Source of the DNA: Corynebacterium sp. HMSC04H06
GTDB lineage: Bacteria; Actinomycetota; Actinomycetes; Mycobacteriales; Mycobacteriaceae
Assembly (NCBI RefSeq): GCF_001815935.1
Contig: NZ_KV823406.1
Coordinates: 62,001 to 126,000, forward strand
DNA: 64,000 bases
Direction of reading: 5' to 3'
Under the pieces are notes generated by a model. The model saw nothing but the letters and a program-made list of their open reading frames with translations. It ran no database searches and was not told where the DNA came from. Position 1 is the first letter of the stretch. The number at the start of each line of letters is the position of its first letter. Below, piece after piece: positions 1 through 8,727 of the stretch. Made by a program: the position numbers and the translations under genes.

Positions 1-440
1 GTGACGGAAAATTCCTCGTCGACAGCGATCCTCTCCGGTTGCTCGGGACGTGCCGGGTCGAAGGAGAGAACCTCCTTGCCGCAGCCGAGTAGGAACTCGT
101 TGTCGGCGGCCGTCAGCTGGCCGCAATCGGTCGGGATTTCCACCACCGCGGCGGAGCCGTCCTGGAAGGCAGCGGCGTCGCCCACGGCCAGGTGATCGGC
201 GCTGCGCACGGCGATTGTCTCGCTGGCGGCGGCCATGTCGGTTACCTGCGCGACCTCCCGCGGCAGCTCGAGGACCTCGCCGTTGGGGTCGGTGGCGGCG
301 GGGGAGTCGGCCGGGGTTGCATTTCCGACCGCGGCGCCTTCGTCCGCCTCCTCTTCCGGCAGGGTTTGTTGGCACCCCGCGAGAGCTAGAGCGGAGACTG
401 CGGAGACAGCCATTACTGCGAAACCGGTCTTAGAAGTCAC
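1..440 (-). CDS. Putative lipoprotein, LppL-like (3' part outside window)
   Basis: The minus-strand frame is open from a GTG at 440 to the window edge, giving about 146 residues and no stop. The N-terminus is a lipoprotein signal: Thr-Ser-Lys-Thr, a hydrophobic stretch, then the lipobox L-A-L-A-G-C with the lipidated cysteine at about residue 23. An acidic Ala/Glu/Asp-rich linker follows. The GTG was chosen because AGGA lies 8-9 bases upstream and because the ATG slightly further up reads into a stop at once. It is divergent from uppP, as lppL is in mycobacteria and C. glutamicum. The family call rests on that context only. The protein is probably an outer-face membrane-anchored lipoprotein of unknown function. 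Confidence 0.7.
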   Translation of the reverse strand, partial: MTSKTGFAVMAVSAVSALALAGCQQTLPEEEADEGAAVGNATPADSPAATDPNGEVLELPREVAQVTDMAAASETIAVRSADHLAVGDAAAFQDGSAAVVEIPTDCGQLTAADNEFLLGCGKEVLSFDPARPEQPERIAVDEEFSV

Positions 441-697
441 AGACAGTCATCCTAGCAGTCAGACCCCGAAATCCAGCAGTCCCACCAGCCCCCACCAGCC
501 GCAGCCGGGCCGGCCGCAGGCGGTAGAGGGCAGAGGCAGCACAGGGGAATTATCCCGAACTGAATGGAAGGTGTGAGCTTGCTTCGAAAGTCGGACTCGC
601 CCGGGGTGGTCCTCGCGTGGGGGACGGGGGCGTAAGTATGCTGTTCCGAGTGAATAACGTGCAGTACCTCGCCCAAGCAGGCGTAGAACAATCAGAC

Positions 698-1522
698 ATG
701 TCCTGGTTGCAAGTCATCGTCTTGTCTATAGTCCAGGGCCTCACCGAGTTCCTCCCCGTCAGCTCCTCGGGACACTTGCGCATTGTCTCCGAGCTCTTCT
801 GGGGCCAGGACGCCGGTGCCTCCTTCACCGCGGTCATCCAGCTCGGCACCGAGCTGGCCGTCGTGGTCTATTTCGCCAAGCTCATTTGGCAGATCCTGGC
901 CGGCTGGTTCCGCGGCTGGGTCGACAAGGATACCCGCGGGCAGGACTGGAAGATGGGCTGGATGGTCATCGTCGGTTCCATCCCGATCGGGCTCATCGGC
1001 TTCTTCGGCAAGGACCTCATCCGGGACGCGCTGCGCAACCTGTGGATCACCGCGGCCATGCTGGTCCTGTTCTCCTTCGTGTTCATCCTGGCCGAAAAGA
1101 TGGGGAAAAAGACCCGCGGCTTCGACGAGCTGACCATGAAGGACGCCATCATCATGGGCCTGTGCCAGTGCCTGGCCCTCATCCCGGGCGTGTCTCGCTC
1201 CGGCGGCACTATCTCTGGCGGCCTCTTCTTGGGGCTTGACCGCGAGGTGGCCACCCGCTTCAGCTTCCTGCTGGCCATCCCGGCGGTGCTGGCCTCCGGC
1301 CTGTTCTCACTGGGCGATGCCTTCGGCCCGACCGTCGGCCAATCGGCCACCGGAACCCAGTTGCTGGTCGGCACGGCCATCGCTTTCATCGTCGGTTACG
1401 CCGCGATCGCCTGGCTGCTGAAGTTCGTGGCCAACCACTCCTTCTCCTGGTTCGCTGCCTACCGCATCCCGGTCGGCCTGTTTGTCATGACCCTGCTGGC
1501 CTTCGGCGTGCTGCAGCCCTAA
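698..1522 (+). CDS. uppP: Undecaprenyl-diphosphate phosphatase (BacA/UppP family)
   Basis: Integral membrane phosphatase that recycles undecaprenyl pyrophosphate to the monophosphate carrier for peptidoglycan and arabinogalactan precursors. The 274-residue product has both family signatures: an N-terminal [15 protein letters not shown] block at about residues 13-27 and a second P-G-V-S-R-S-G block near residue 165, with about seven or eight hydrophobic segments. The ATG at 698 gives the usual family start (M-S-W-x-Q-V-I-V). The frame stays open upstream to 617, so a longer form is possible. TAGAAC at 684-689 lies 8 bases before the ATG and could make the transcript leaderless. Confidence 0.95.
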   Translation: MSWLQVIVLSIVQGLTEFLPVSSSGHLRIVSELFWGQDAGASFTAVIQLGTELAVVVYFAKLIWQILAGWFRGWVDKDTRGQDWKMGWMVIVGSIPIGLIGFFGKDLIRDALRNLWITAAMLVLFSFVFILAEKMGKKTRGFDELTMKDAIIMGLCQCLALIPGVSRSGGTISGGLFLGLDREVATRFSFLLAIPAVLASGLFSLGDAFGPTVGQSATGTQLLVGTAIAFIVGYAAIAWLLKFVANHSFSWFAAYRIPVGLFVMTLLAFGVLQP

Positions 1523-1613
1523 AGGCGTCCTAAAGATTCGGGGGCGTATCGAGTTCGCCCGTGGGTCGTACAGGCCCGGCGGTGGCGTTATGCGCGTCGG
1601 CGGGACTCGGCGT

Positions 1614-1619
1614 TACGAT
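1614..1619 (+). promoter_or_regulatory. -10 element of mshC, leaderless
   Basis: TACGAT lies 7 bases before the mshC ATG at 1627, so the predicted transcript start falls on the start codon. No ribosome-binding site is visible. Confidence 0.65.
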
Positions 1620-1626
1620 GGTGGGC

Positions 1627-2865
1627 ATGCATACTTGGCCCCAGCCCGAAATCCAGCCCGTCCCGGGCGCTTCTGTTCCCCTGCAGCTTTTTGATTCCGC
1701 GGACCGCGCCGTCCGCGAGGTCAAGGTCGACGGCCCGCAGGCGGGTGTGTACGTGTGTGGGATCACCCCGTACGACTCCACGCACCTCGGGCACGCGGCG
1801 ACCTACGTGACCTTTGACCTGGTCAACCGCATTTTGATGGATAACGGCCACGGCGTCCACTACGTGCAAAACATCACCGACGTCGACGACCCGCTCTTTG
1901 AGCGCGCGAAGCGCGACGGCGTGGACTGGCGCGAGCTGGGCACCTCCCAGATCGATCTCTTCCGCTCCGACATGAATCTGCTGGAGGTCATCCCACCGCG
2001 GGACTACGTCGGCGCAATGGAAGCTGTCGACGAGATTATCGAGCTGGTCCAGAAGCTGCTCGACCGCGGCGCCGCCTACGTGGTCGATGATCCGGAATAT
2101 CCGGATGTTTACGCCTCCATCGAGGCCACGGAGCAGTTCGGCTACGAGTCCAACTACAGCCGCGAAGAGATGGAAAAATTCTTCGCCGAGCGCGGCGGGG
2201 ACCCGGACCGCGCCGGCAAACACAACCCGCTGGACGCCCTGCTCTGGCGCGCGCACCGCGACGGCGAGCCGGCCTGGAAATCCCCGTTTGGCCCGGGCCG
2301 CCCGGGCTGGCACGTCGAGTGTTCGGCTATCGCGACCAACCGCCTGGGCAAGACCTTCGAGATTCAAGGCGGCGGCAGCGACCTGAAGTTCCCGCACCAC
2401 GAGTTCTCCGCCGCCCACGCGGAGGCTGGCCTGGGGGTAGACCGCATGGCCGATTTCTACGTCCACACCGGCATGATCGGCCTGGACGGGACCAAGATGT
2501 CCAAGTCCTTGGGCAACCTCGTCTTCGTGCACAAGCTGGTGGAGCAGGGCGTGGAGCCCTCGGCCATCCGCATCGGCATCTACGCCGGCCACTACCGCAG
2601 CGACCGGGATTGGTCCGACGAGGTCCTGGCCGCCGCCCAGCAGCGCCTGGCTACCTGGCGCGAGGCCCTGGAACACGCCGGCTCGCGCGAGCGAGCCGAG
2701 GAACTAGTCCACGGCATCCGCGCCGCCTTGGCCAACGACTTGGATACCCCGCGTGTTCTGGAATCCCTCGACGAGTGGGCCGCCGGCGAGCGCGGCGCGG
2801 ATGATCCGGCCGCCCAGCAGCTGGTGACGGTCGCGCTCCGGAGCCTGCTCGGCGTGCGAGCGTAG
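1627..2865 (+). CDS. mshC: L-cysteine:1D-myo-inositol 2-amino-2-deoxy-alpha-D-glucopyranoside ligase
   Basis: Cytosolic ATP-dependent ligase that joins cysteine to GlcN-Ins in mycothiol biosynthesis. It is a class I cysteinyl-tRNA-synthetase paralogue. The 412-residue product has the H-L-G-H version of the HIGH motif after Y-D-S-T, the K-M-S-K-S loop near residue 290, and zinc ligands in V-C-G-I-T-P (about Cys44), H-V-E-C-S and F-P-H-H-E. It lacks the tRNA-binding C-terminal domain, as expected for MshC rather than CysS. The start at 1627 (M-H-T-W) matches the family N-terminus and the leaderless -10; the frame is open further upstream to 1561. It follows uppP by about 100 bases, an arrangement kept in mycobacteria. 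Confidence 0.96.
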   Translation: MHTWPQPEIQPVPGASVPLQLFDSADRAVREVKVDGPQAGVYVCGITPYDSTHLGHAATYVTFDLVNRILMDNGHGVHYVQNITDVDDPLFERAKRDGVDWRELGTSQIDLFRSDMNLLEVIPPRDYVGAMEAVDEIIELVQKLLDRGAAYVVDDPEYPDVYASIEATEQFGYESNYSREEMEKFFAERGGDPDRAGKHNPLDALLWRAHRDGEPAWKSPFGPGRPGWHVECSAIATNRLGKTFEIQGGGSDLKFPHHEFSAAHAEAGLGVDRMADFYVHTGMIGLDGTKMSKSLGNLVFVHKLVEQGVEPSAIRIGIYAGHYRSDRDWSDEVLAAAQQRLATWREALEHAGSRERAEELVHGIRAALANDLDTPRVLESLDEWAAGERGADDPAAQQLVTVALRSLLGVRA

Positions 2866-2889
2866 CGGAATTGAGTAAGAATTAAGCGC

Positions 2890-3270
2890 ATGAGCATTCG
2901 CGCAGATTTCCAGCCCACCGTCGACGAGTTCATTGCCAACCTCAAGTCTTTCGCTACGGGCGACTACCTGAAGGAAGACGAGAAAGAATTCTGGGACCAG
3001 CCCTTCGACCCAGCCGTCCTGCCGGATCTCAAGGAAATCCTGGAAGGCCTGCTGGATGATCTGGACGCGGTCCCGGATGATCCGAACGGCGACGTCCTTG
3101 CCTCAGTGATCGCCAAGCGGCAGGTGGAGTTGGCCGCCTTCAACAAGGCCAACGACTACGCGGTTCTGGAACCGGAGGAAAAGGGGGAGCTCGCCGAGCT
3201 TATCTATTCGGCTTCTGCCGCGACCGGCGCGGACGACGAGGCCCTAGCCCAGATCCCCGAGCTGGACTAG
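2890..3270 (+). CDS. Small acidic protein of unknown function
   Basis: The 126-residue protein is strongly acidic, with many Asp and Glu residues, a few Lys, and no cysteine, signal peptide or membrane segment. It looks alpha-helical and soluble. It is not recognised. It lies 24 bases after mshC on the same strand. TAAGAAT at 2876-2882 sits 7 bases before the ATG, so it may have its own leaderless transcript as well as read-through from mshC. Confidence 0.75.
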   Translation: MSIRADFQPTVDEFIANLKSFATGDYLKEDEKEFWDQPFDPAVLPDLKEILEGLLDDLDAVPDDPNGDVLASVIAKRQVELAAFNKANDYAVLEPEEKGELAELIYSASAATGADDEALAQIPELD

Positions 3271-3370
3271 TCTCCGCCGCCACGCCCCGGGGCCATAACT
3301 GGCGCAGCTGTGCGCCCGCACGCCCGGGCGCGAATCTGCCGACCCCAAGAAGAAAGTAGTCACGAATTTT

Positions 3371-4132
3371 ATGCCGCTACCTAGCGAGTCCCACCCGGGC
3401 GACGCCGCCAAGACCCGAAGCGACCACGGATCGCCGGAGCGTCCCCGGGCCATCTTCTGGGATATGGATGGCACGCTGACTGACTCCGAGCCGTTGTGGG
3501 CGGAAGCGACGTTCTACCTCTCGGAGACCCTAGGCAACCGCCTGACGCCGACGGAGCGGCTGGCCACGGTCGGCTCGACCTTCGCCACCACGCTGGAAAT
3601 CTGCGCGGCGAAGGCGGGGGTCACGCTGACCGAGGAGGATTACCCGAAGTATCGGATGCTGATGTTTTCCAAGGTCCGGGAACTTTTCGCCGGCAACCTG
3701 AAGGTCTTTCCCGGCGTCCGCGACCTGCTGCGCGAGCTGCACGCGGACGGCCTTCCGATGTTGGTGACCACCAACACGGAGCGCTACGTCGCCGACGGGG
3801 CCATCGCGGCCATTGGACCGGAGTTTTTCTTCGACACGATCTGCGGCGACGAGGTGCCCACCGGAAAGCCCGCGCCGGACATGTATCTCCAGGCCGCCCG
3901 AAGTGTCGGCGTCGACCCGGGGGACTGCCTCGTCTTTGAGGACTCCACGGCCGGCATGTCCGCGGCGGTCGAGGCGGGGTGCCGGGTCATCGGCCTGCCG
4001 GAAGACGATCACGTGGTTGTGCCCGATGGCGTGGTCCAGATATCCGTGCTGCACAGTAACCGCCACGTAGCCCCGGCTGGGGCTGCGGATGTCTACGCCT
4101 GGTGGCGCCAGATGACCGCATATCGGGGGTAG
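3371..4132 (+). CDS. HAD-superfamily phosphatase (beta-phosphoglucomutase-like)
   Basis: Soluble haloacid-dehalogenase-type hydrolase of 253 residues. Motif I is D-M-D-G-T-L-T-D (the nucleophile is the first Asp, about residue 31), motif II is T-T-N-T, motif III is the lysine in G-K-P-A-P-D, and motif IV is F-E-D-S-T-A-G. The helical cap sits between motifs I and II, as in subfamily IA. The substrate cannot be told from sequence. About 26 unstructured residues precede motif I. It lies between the small acidic protein and hisE; in C. glutamicum metH is found near this position, but it is absent here. Confidence 0.88.
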   Translation: MPLPSESHPGDAAKTRSDHGSPERPRAIFWDMDGTLTDSEPLWAEATFYLSETLGNRLTPTERLATVGSTFATTLEICAAKAGVTLTEEDYPKYRMLMFSKVRELFAGNLKVFPGVRDLLRELHADGLPMLVTTNTERYVADGAIAAIGPEFFFDTICGDEVPTGKPAPDMYLQAARSVGVDPGDCLVFEDSTAGMSAAVEAGCRVIGLPEDDHVVVPDGVVQISVLHSNRHVAPAGAADVYAWWRQMTAYRG

Positions 4133-4170
4133 TAGGCGCGCGCTCAGCGCCTCGGCGCTAATTTCTATGG

Positions 4171-4176
4171 AACAAT
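4171..4176 (+). promoter_or_regulatory. -10 element of hisE, leaderless
   Basis: AACAAT lies 7 bases before the hisE GTG at 4184. It is a weaker match than the other leaderless -10 boxes here, but the spacing is the same. Confidence 0.5.
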
Positions 4177-4183
4177 AGATGGC

Positions 4184-4447
4184 GTGAAAACCTTCGATGA
4201 TTTATTTGCAGAGCTAAAGACCAAGGCCACCGAGCGGCAGGAGGGGTCCGGGACCGTCGACGCCCTGGACCATGGTGTGCACCACATCGGCAAGAAGGTC
4301 ATCGAGGAAGCCGGCGAGGTCTGGTTGGCTGCCGAATACGAGTCCGACCAGGAGCTCTCGGAGGAAATCTCGCAGTTGCTTTACTGGACGCAAGTGATGA
4401 TGCTGGCCCGTGGCCTTGAGCCCAAGGACATCTACAAGTACCTCTAG
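4184..4447 (+). CDS. hisE: Phosphoribosyl-ATP pyrophosphatase
   Basis: Second step of histidine biosynthesis: hydrolyses phosphoribosyl-ATP to phosphoribosyl-AMP. The 87-residue all-helical protein of the MazG-like fold has the E-E-A-G-E-V and E-x-x-Q-L-L-Y-W metal-binding helices. The start is GTG (M-K-T-F-D-D-L-F), typical of actinobacterial HisE. It is a stand-alone HisE, not fused to HisI. It pairs with hisG 81 bases downstream, the usual actinobacterial hisEG unit separate from the main his operon. Confidence 0.95.
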   Translation: MKTFDDLFAELKTKATERQEGSGTVDALDHGVHHIGKKVIEEAGEVWLAAEYESDQELSEEISQLLYWTQVMMLARGLEPKDIYKYL

Positions 4448-4528
4448 TGCACCCTCTGCGCTTCCTTAAGCGCAGGCGCTGCTCCCAGCCCACCCGAGTA
4501 CATACCAGCAGGGAAGAAAGACACACGC

Positions 4529-5374
4529 ATGATCACTATCGCAGTGCCCAATAAGGGCTCGCTGTCCGAAGCCGCGATGTCCATCTTCGCGGAAGCCGGG
4601 TACAAGTCCCGCGGCAATTCCAAGTCGCTCAACGTCGTCGACGAGGCCAACGGGGTTGAGTTCTTCTTCCTCCGGCCGAAAGACATCGCCATCTACGTCG
4701 CCAAGGGCGTGCTGGATATCGGCGTGACCGGTCGCGACCTGGCCGCCGACGCCAAGGCCGACGTCCAGGAAATCCTCGATCTCGGATTTGGTGGTTCGAC
4801 CTTCCGCTACGCCGGGGTCAAGGGTGAGGGCTGGAGCGTGGACCAGCTGGGAGGCAAGCGCATTGCCACCTCGTACCCGAACCTGGTTCGCAAGGATCTG
4901 GCCGAGCGCGGCTTGGACGCCGAGGTCATCCGCCTGGATGGGGCAGTGGAGGTCTCCATTCGCCTGGGCGTGGCCGACGTCATCGCCGACGTGGTCTCCA
5001 CCGGGCGCACCTTGCGCGAGCAGGGGCTGGAGCCCTTCGGCGAACCGCTGATTAGCTCCGAGGCCGTGGTCATCCAGCGCCAAGGTGCGACCGTGGGCCG
5101 CGAGGAAGAAATCCTCCTGGGCCGCCTGCGCGGCATCTTGAACGCCCGCCGCTACCTGATGATTGACTACAACATCGCCGAGGAGAATCTGCCGGCTGCC
5201 TCGGAGATCACCCCGGGCCTGACCGGCCCGACGGTCTCCCCGCTGGCCCGCGAGGGCTGGGTAGCGGTGCGCGCTTTGGTGCCGAAGAAGCAGGCGAACC
5301 AGCTGATGGATGACCTTTCCGGCCTCGGTGCGGAGGCGATTCTGGGTTCCGAACTACGCATTGCCCGCATTTAG
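4529..5374 (+). CDS. hisG: ATP phosphoribosyltransferase, long form
   Basis: First and rate-limiting enzyme of histidine synthesis: condenses ATP and PRPP. At 281 residues it is the long, hexameric HisG with a C-terminal ACT-like regulatory domain (about residues 210-281) that binds histidine, so no HisZ is needed. The PRPP-binding stretch A-D-V-V-S-T-G-R-T-L is near residues 150-165. A purine-rich ribosome-binding site (GGGAAGAAAG) precedes the ATG. In C. glutamicum this enzyme is feedback-inhibited by histidine; the same is inferred here. Confidence 0.96.
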   Translation: MITIAVPNKGSLSEAAMSIFAEAGYKSRGNSKSLNVVDEANGVEFFFLRPKDIAIYVAKGVLDIGVTGRDLAADAKADVQEILDLGFGGSTFRYAGVKGEGWSVDQLGGKRIATSYPNLVRKDLAERGLDAEVIRLDGAVEVSIRLGVADVIADVVSTGRTLREQGLEPFGEPLISSEAVVIQRQGATVGREEEILLGRLRGILNARRYLMIDYNIAEENLPAASEITPGLTGPTVSPLAREGWVAVRALVPKKQANQLMDDLSGLGAEAILGSELRIARI

Positions 5375-5485
5375 GGGTATACCTTCGGCGCGAGGATTCT
5401 AAAATTCCTTTGCTAGCTACCATGGGGTCAAGTATTTGAAGTACTTAAATTCAACCCCCAATTAACGCAAAGGAGCGTCGCCGAG

Positions 5486-7051
5486 ATGGCAAAGAATGCC
5501 AAGAAGGATACTAAGAAGCCTTCTGAGGACGTCCAGGACCAGGAAACCACCGCAGCCGCAAACGCCTCCGATTCTGCTAAGTCCACCAAGGAGACCAAGC
5601 AGTCGCCGCAGACCACTGCCAAGGTGAAGAAGTCCCGCGTCGAGCAGGACCTCATCGGTGAGATGGAAGTTCCTAACTCCGCCTACTACGGCGTGCACAC
5701 CATGCGCGCCATGGACAACTTCCAGATCTCGTACGTGACCATCAACTCCATCCCGGAGTTCATCCGCGGCATGGCCCAGGTCAAAAAGGCCGCCGCCATG
5801 GCTAACCGCCGCCTGCACACCCTGCCGAAGAAGAAGGCCGAGGCCATCATGTGGGCCTGCGACCAGATTCTGGAAGAGGGCCGCTGCATGGACCAGTTCC
5901 CGCTGGATGTCTTCCAGGGTGGCGCCGGCACTTCGGTCAACATGAACACCAACGAGGTCATCGCCAACCTGGCGCTGGAATACCTCGGCGAGGAAAAGGG
6001 CGCATACGACATCATCAACCCGAACGATGATGTCAACATGTCCCAGTCCACCAACGACGCTTACCCGACCGGCTTCCGCCTGGGCCTGTACGCCTCCATC
6101 GACCAGCTGATCGAGCGCATGGACGCCCTGCAGAACGCGTTTAGCGTCAAGGCCAACGAGTTCCAGGACATTCTGAAGATGGGCCGCACCCAGCTGCAGG
6201 ACGCGGTCCCGATGACCCTGGGTGACGAGTTCAAAGCCTTTGCCCACAACCTGCAGGAAGAGCAGTCCGTCCTGCGCGACGCCCAGGCCCGCCTGCTGGA
6301 AATTAACATGGGCGCTACCGCCATCGGCACCGGCGTGAACACCCCGGCCGGCTACCGCCACCAGGTCACCGCGGCGCTGTCCGAGGTCACCGGCCTGGAG
6401 ATGAAGACCGCCCGCGACCTCATCGAGGCCACCTCCGACTGCGGCGCCTACGTGCTGCTGCACTCGGCCATCAAGCGCGCGGCCATGAAGCTGTCCAAGA
6501 TCTCCAACGACCTGCGCCTGCTGTCCTCCGGCCCGCGCGCCGGCCTGAACGAGATCAACCTGCCGGCCCGCCAGGCCGGTTCCTCCATCATGCCGGGCAA
6601 GGTCAACCCGGTTATCCCGGAGGTCGTCAACCAGGTCTGCTTCAAGGTCTTCGGCAACGACATCACCGTCAACATGGCTGCCGAGGCCGGCCAGCTGCAG
6701 CTTAACGTCATGGAGCCGGTCATCGGCGAGGCTCTGTTCCAGTCCATCCGCATCATGGGCAACGCGGTCGATACCCTGCGCGAGAAGTGTGTCCAGGGTA
6801 TCACCGCCAACAAGGACGTCTGCCGCCACTACGTGGAAAGCTCCATCGGCATCGTCACCTACCTGAACCCCTTTATCGGGCACCACAACGGCGATCTCAT
6901 CGCCAAGGAGTCCCTGGAGACCGGCAAGGGCGTACGCGACCTAGTCTTGGAAAAGGGCCTGCTGGACGAGGCCACCCTGGACCGCGTGCTGTCCGTGGAA
7001 AACCTCATGCACCCGGAGTTCCGCGGCAAGCTCTACATGGACGAGAACTAA
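5486..7051 (+). CDS. aspA: Aspartate ammonia-lyase with an N-terminal extension
   Basis: Reversibly deaminates L-aspartate to fumarate and ammonia. The 521-residue protein carries the fumarase/aspartase signature [11 protein letters not shown] near residue 367 and T-S-V-N-M-N-T-N-E and S-Q-S-T-N-D blocks. The first roughly 50 residues are a Lys/Thr/Ser/Ala-rich, probably disordered extension before the catalytic fold begins at about V-E-Q-D. That accounts for its length over the usual 470 or so. AAGGAG lies well placed before the ATG. A long AT-rich leader (5375-5485) holds inverted repeats between GGGGT at 5424 and ACCCC at 5454. A strong terminator follows, so the transporter downstream has its own promoter. 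Confidence 0.95.
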   Translation: MAKNAKKDTKKPSEDVQDQETTAAANASDSAKSTKETKQSPQTTAKVKKSRVEQDLIGEMEVPNSAYYGVHTMRAMDNFQISYVTINSIPEFIRGMAQVKKAAAMANRRLHTLPKKKAEAIMWACDQILEEGRCMDQFPLDVFQGGAGTSVNMNTNEVIANLALEYLGEEKGAYDIINPNDDVNMSQSTNDAYPTGFRLGLYASIDQLIERMDALQNAFSVKANEFQDILKMGRTQLQDAVPMTLGDEFKAFAHNLQEEQSVLRDAQARLLEINMGATAIGTGVNTPAGYRHQVTAALSEVTGLEMKTARDLIEATSDCGAYVLLHSAIKRAAMKLSKISNDLRLLSSGPRAGLNEINLPARQAGSSIMPGKVNPVIPEVVNQVCFKVFGNDITVNMAAEAGQLQLNVMEPVIGEALFQSIRIMGNAVDTLREKCVQGITANKDVCRHYVESSIGIVTYLNPFIGHHNGDLIAKESLETGKGVRDLVLEKGLLDEATLDRVLSVENLMHPEFRGKLYMDEN

Positions 7052-7082
7052 TTCTTAACAAGTAGAGCACAGCGCTAGGCAT

Positions 7083-7149
7083 CCCCTCCCTCTGCGGAGG
7101 CTGGCTCCCTGAGTAGGCGAGTCAGCCCCGCGGACGGGAGGGTTTGTTT
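7083..7149 (+). terminator. Rho-independent terminator after aspA
   Basis: Outer stem CCCTCCC (within 7083-7090) pairs with GGGAGGG (7136-7142). Inner stems GGCTG/CAGCC are also present. A T-rich run, TTTGTTT, follows. Confidence 0.8.
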
Positions 7150-7182
7150 ATGCCCTAACGGACGCCAATCCACCGAAGCGGG

Positions 7183-7198
7183 TGTGACAATCAACACA
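7183..7198 (+). promoter_or_regulatory. GlxR (CRP-type) binding-site candidate upstream of the Dcu carrier
   Basis: The 16-mer TGTGA-N6-ACACA matches the corynebacterial GlxR consensus TGTGA-N6-TCACA at all but one fixed position. It lies about 55 bases upstream of a likely -10 (GATAAT at 7254-7259) that precedes the carrier gene. The position fits cAMP-GlxR activation, though this is inference. Confidence 0.5.
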
Positions 7199-7283
7199 AC
7201 CGGGCCCTTCGATTGGGATGAATCACGGCGGCAGGGCACAATAGTCACGTAGTGATAATTTTTTACAACGTTTGGAGACCTCC

Positions 7284-8591
7284 ATGGTTGTTATCCATAT
7301 CTTGATTGTCCTTGCGGCAATCTTCCTGGGCGCCCGGCTAGGTTCTATCGCCATTGGTTTCGCCGGCGGCTTGGGTGTGCTCGCCCTGGGCCTGACCGGC
7401 GTGCCCGTCGCCCGCGAAGACATCCCGTTCGACGTCATCGGCATCATCATGTGCGTCATCGCCGCCATCGCCGCCATGCAGCGCGCCGGCGGCATGGACT
7501 ACCTCGTCCACTTAGCCGAGCGCCTGCTGCGCAAGAACCCCCGCCAGATCACCTATTTCGCCCCAGTCGTCACCTGGCTAATGACGGTGCTCGCGGGCAC
7601 CGGCCACACTGCGTTTTCGACTATGCCCGTCATCGTGGAGGTCGCCAAGGAGGGCGGCGTGCGCCCGTCGCGCCCGCTGTCCATCGCGGTGGTCGCCTCC
7701 CAGATGGCCATCTGCGCCTCGCCGATTTCCGCCGCCGTCGTGCTGATGGCCTCCCTGCTGGAGCCCGCCGGAGTGGGCTACCTGCAGGTGCTGGCCGTCC
7801 TCATCCCGGCGACCTTCCTGTCAATTTTCCCCGCGGCCTGGCTGGCTAACAAGATGGGCAAGGAACTCGACGATGACCCGGTCTACCTCGAGCGCAAGAC
7901 CGCCGGCCGCGTCAAGGAGCCCATCGGGGCATCCTCCTTCAGCCCGGCACCGGGCGCGAAGCTGTCGGTCCTCATCTTCCTGATCGCCATCATTATCGTG
8001 ATGCTCTGGGCCACCATCACCTCGGATCAGGTCGGCCTGATTGCGGATCCGACGCTCCCGCGCAACGAGGCCATCATGGCCGTCATGCTCACCGCCGCCA
8101 CTGCCATCGTCATGGCCACCAAGATCCCGGCCGGCGATGTCCTGAACACCCAGGTCTTCAAGTCCGGCATGTCCGCGTGCGTCTGTGTGCTGGGCGTGGC
8201 CTGGCTGGGCACCACGCTGATTAACCACTACATCGAGGACATCCAGGTCCTGGCCGGTGACGTCATCCAGGCCACCCCGTGGCTGCTGGCCGTCGTGCTC
8301 TTCCTGGCCGCCGCCCTGTTGTACTCCCAGGCCGCTACAACCAAGGCACTCATGCCGGCCGCGCTGGCGCTAGGCGTTAGCCCGCTGACCGCCCTGGCCG
8401 CGTTCCCGGCAGTCTCCGCCCTGTTCGTCCTGCCGACCTACCCGACGCTGCTCGCGGCGGTGGAGATGGACGACACCGGCTCGACCCGGATCGGCAAGGC
8501 CGTTTTCAACCACCCGTTCCTGGTCCCCGGCGTGGTCAGCATCGCGCTATCCATCGTGCTGTGCTACGCCATCGGGGCAGTGGTGGTCTAG
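7284..8591 (+). CDS. Anaerobic C4-dicarboxylate transporter, DcuA/DcuB family
   Basis: Inner-membrane carrier for fumarate, aspartate, malate and succinate exchange. The 435-residue hydrophobic protein has about 10-12 membrane segments and the Dcu-type R-K-N-P-R-Q-I-T-Y and G-T-G-H-T-A-F-S-T-M-P-V blocks. The ATG at 7284 follows GGAG at 7274-7277. With aspA upstream it forms an aspartate-in, fumarate or succinate-out pair typical of anaerobic fumarate respiration. A GlxR-like site and its own promoter sit in the 230-base gap after the aspA terminator, so the two genes are probably controlled separately. Confidence 0.9.
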   Translation: MVVIHILIVLAAIFLGARLGSIAIGFAGGLGVLALGLTGVPVAREDIPFDVIGIIMCVIAAIAAMQRAGGMDYLVHLAERLLRKNPRQITYFAPVVTWLMTVLAGTGHTAFSTMPVIVEVAKEGGVRPSRPLSIAVVASQMAICASPISAAVVLMASLLEPAGVGYLQVLAVLIPATFLSIFPAAWLANKMGKELDDDPVYLERKTAGRVKEPIGASSFSPAPGAKLSVLIFLIAIIIVMLWATITSDQVGLIADPTLPRNEAIMAVMLTAATAIVMATKIPAGDVLNTQVFKSGMSACVCVLGVAWLGTTLINHYIEDIQVLAGDVIQATPWLLAVVLFLAAALLYSQAATTKALMPAALALGVSPLTALAAFPAVSALFVLPTYPTLLAAVEMDDTGSTRIGKAVFNHPFLVPGVVSIALSIVLCYAIGAVVV

Positions 8592-8714
8592 AACCACCGG
8601 GGAGTCTATCCCCATCGTCATGGTCACCTCGGTCCGCCTCAGCACGGGACCGGGGTGATTTTCTTTGCTTCCGGGTCTTTGAGTTAAACCAGCCACAGGA
8701 GGCGTCAGCCTCGG

Positions 8715-8720
8715 TACGAT
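8715..8720 (+). promoter_or_regulatory. -10 element of fhs, leaderless
   Basis: TACGAT lies 7 bases before the ATG at 8728, the same hexamer and spacing as at mshC. Confidence 0.65.
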
Positions 8721-8727
8721 AGGGGCC

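Noticed and set aside
5462-6886. Long minus-strand reading frame (474 codons) over aspA
   Set aside because: Fully antisense to a certain gene. Its Val/Gly/Asp/Leu-heavy composition is that of a GC-rich shadow frame and it shows no motif.
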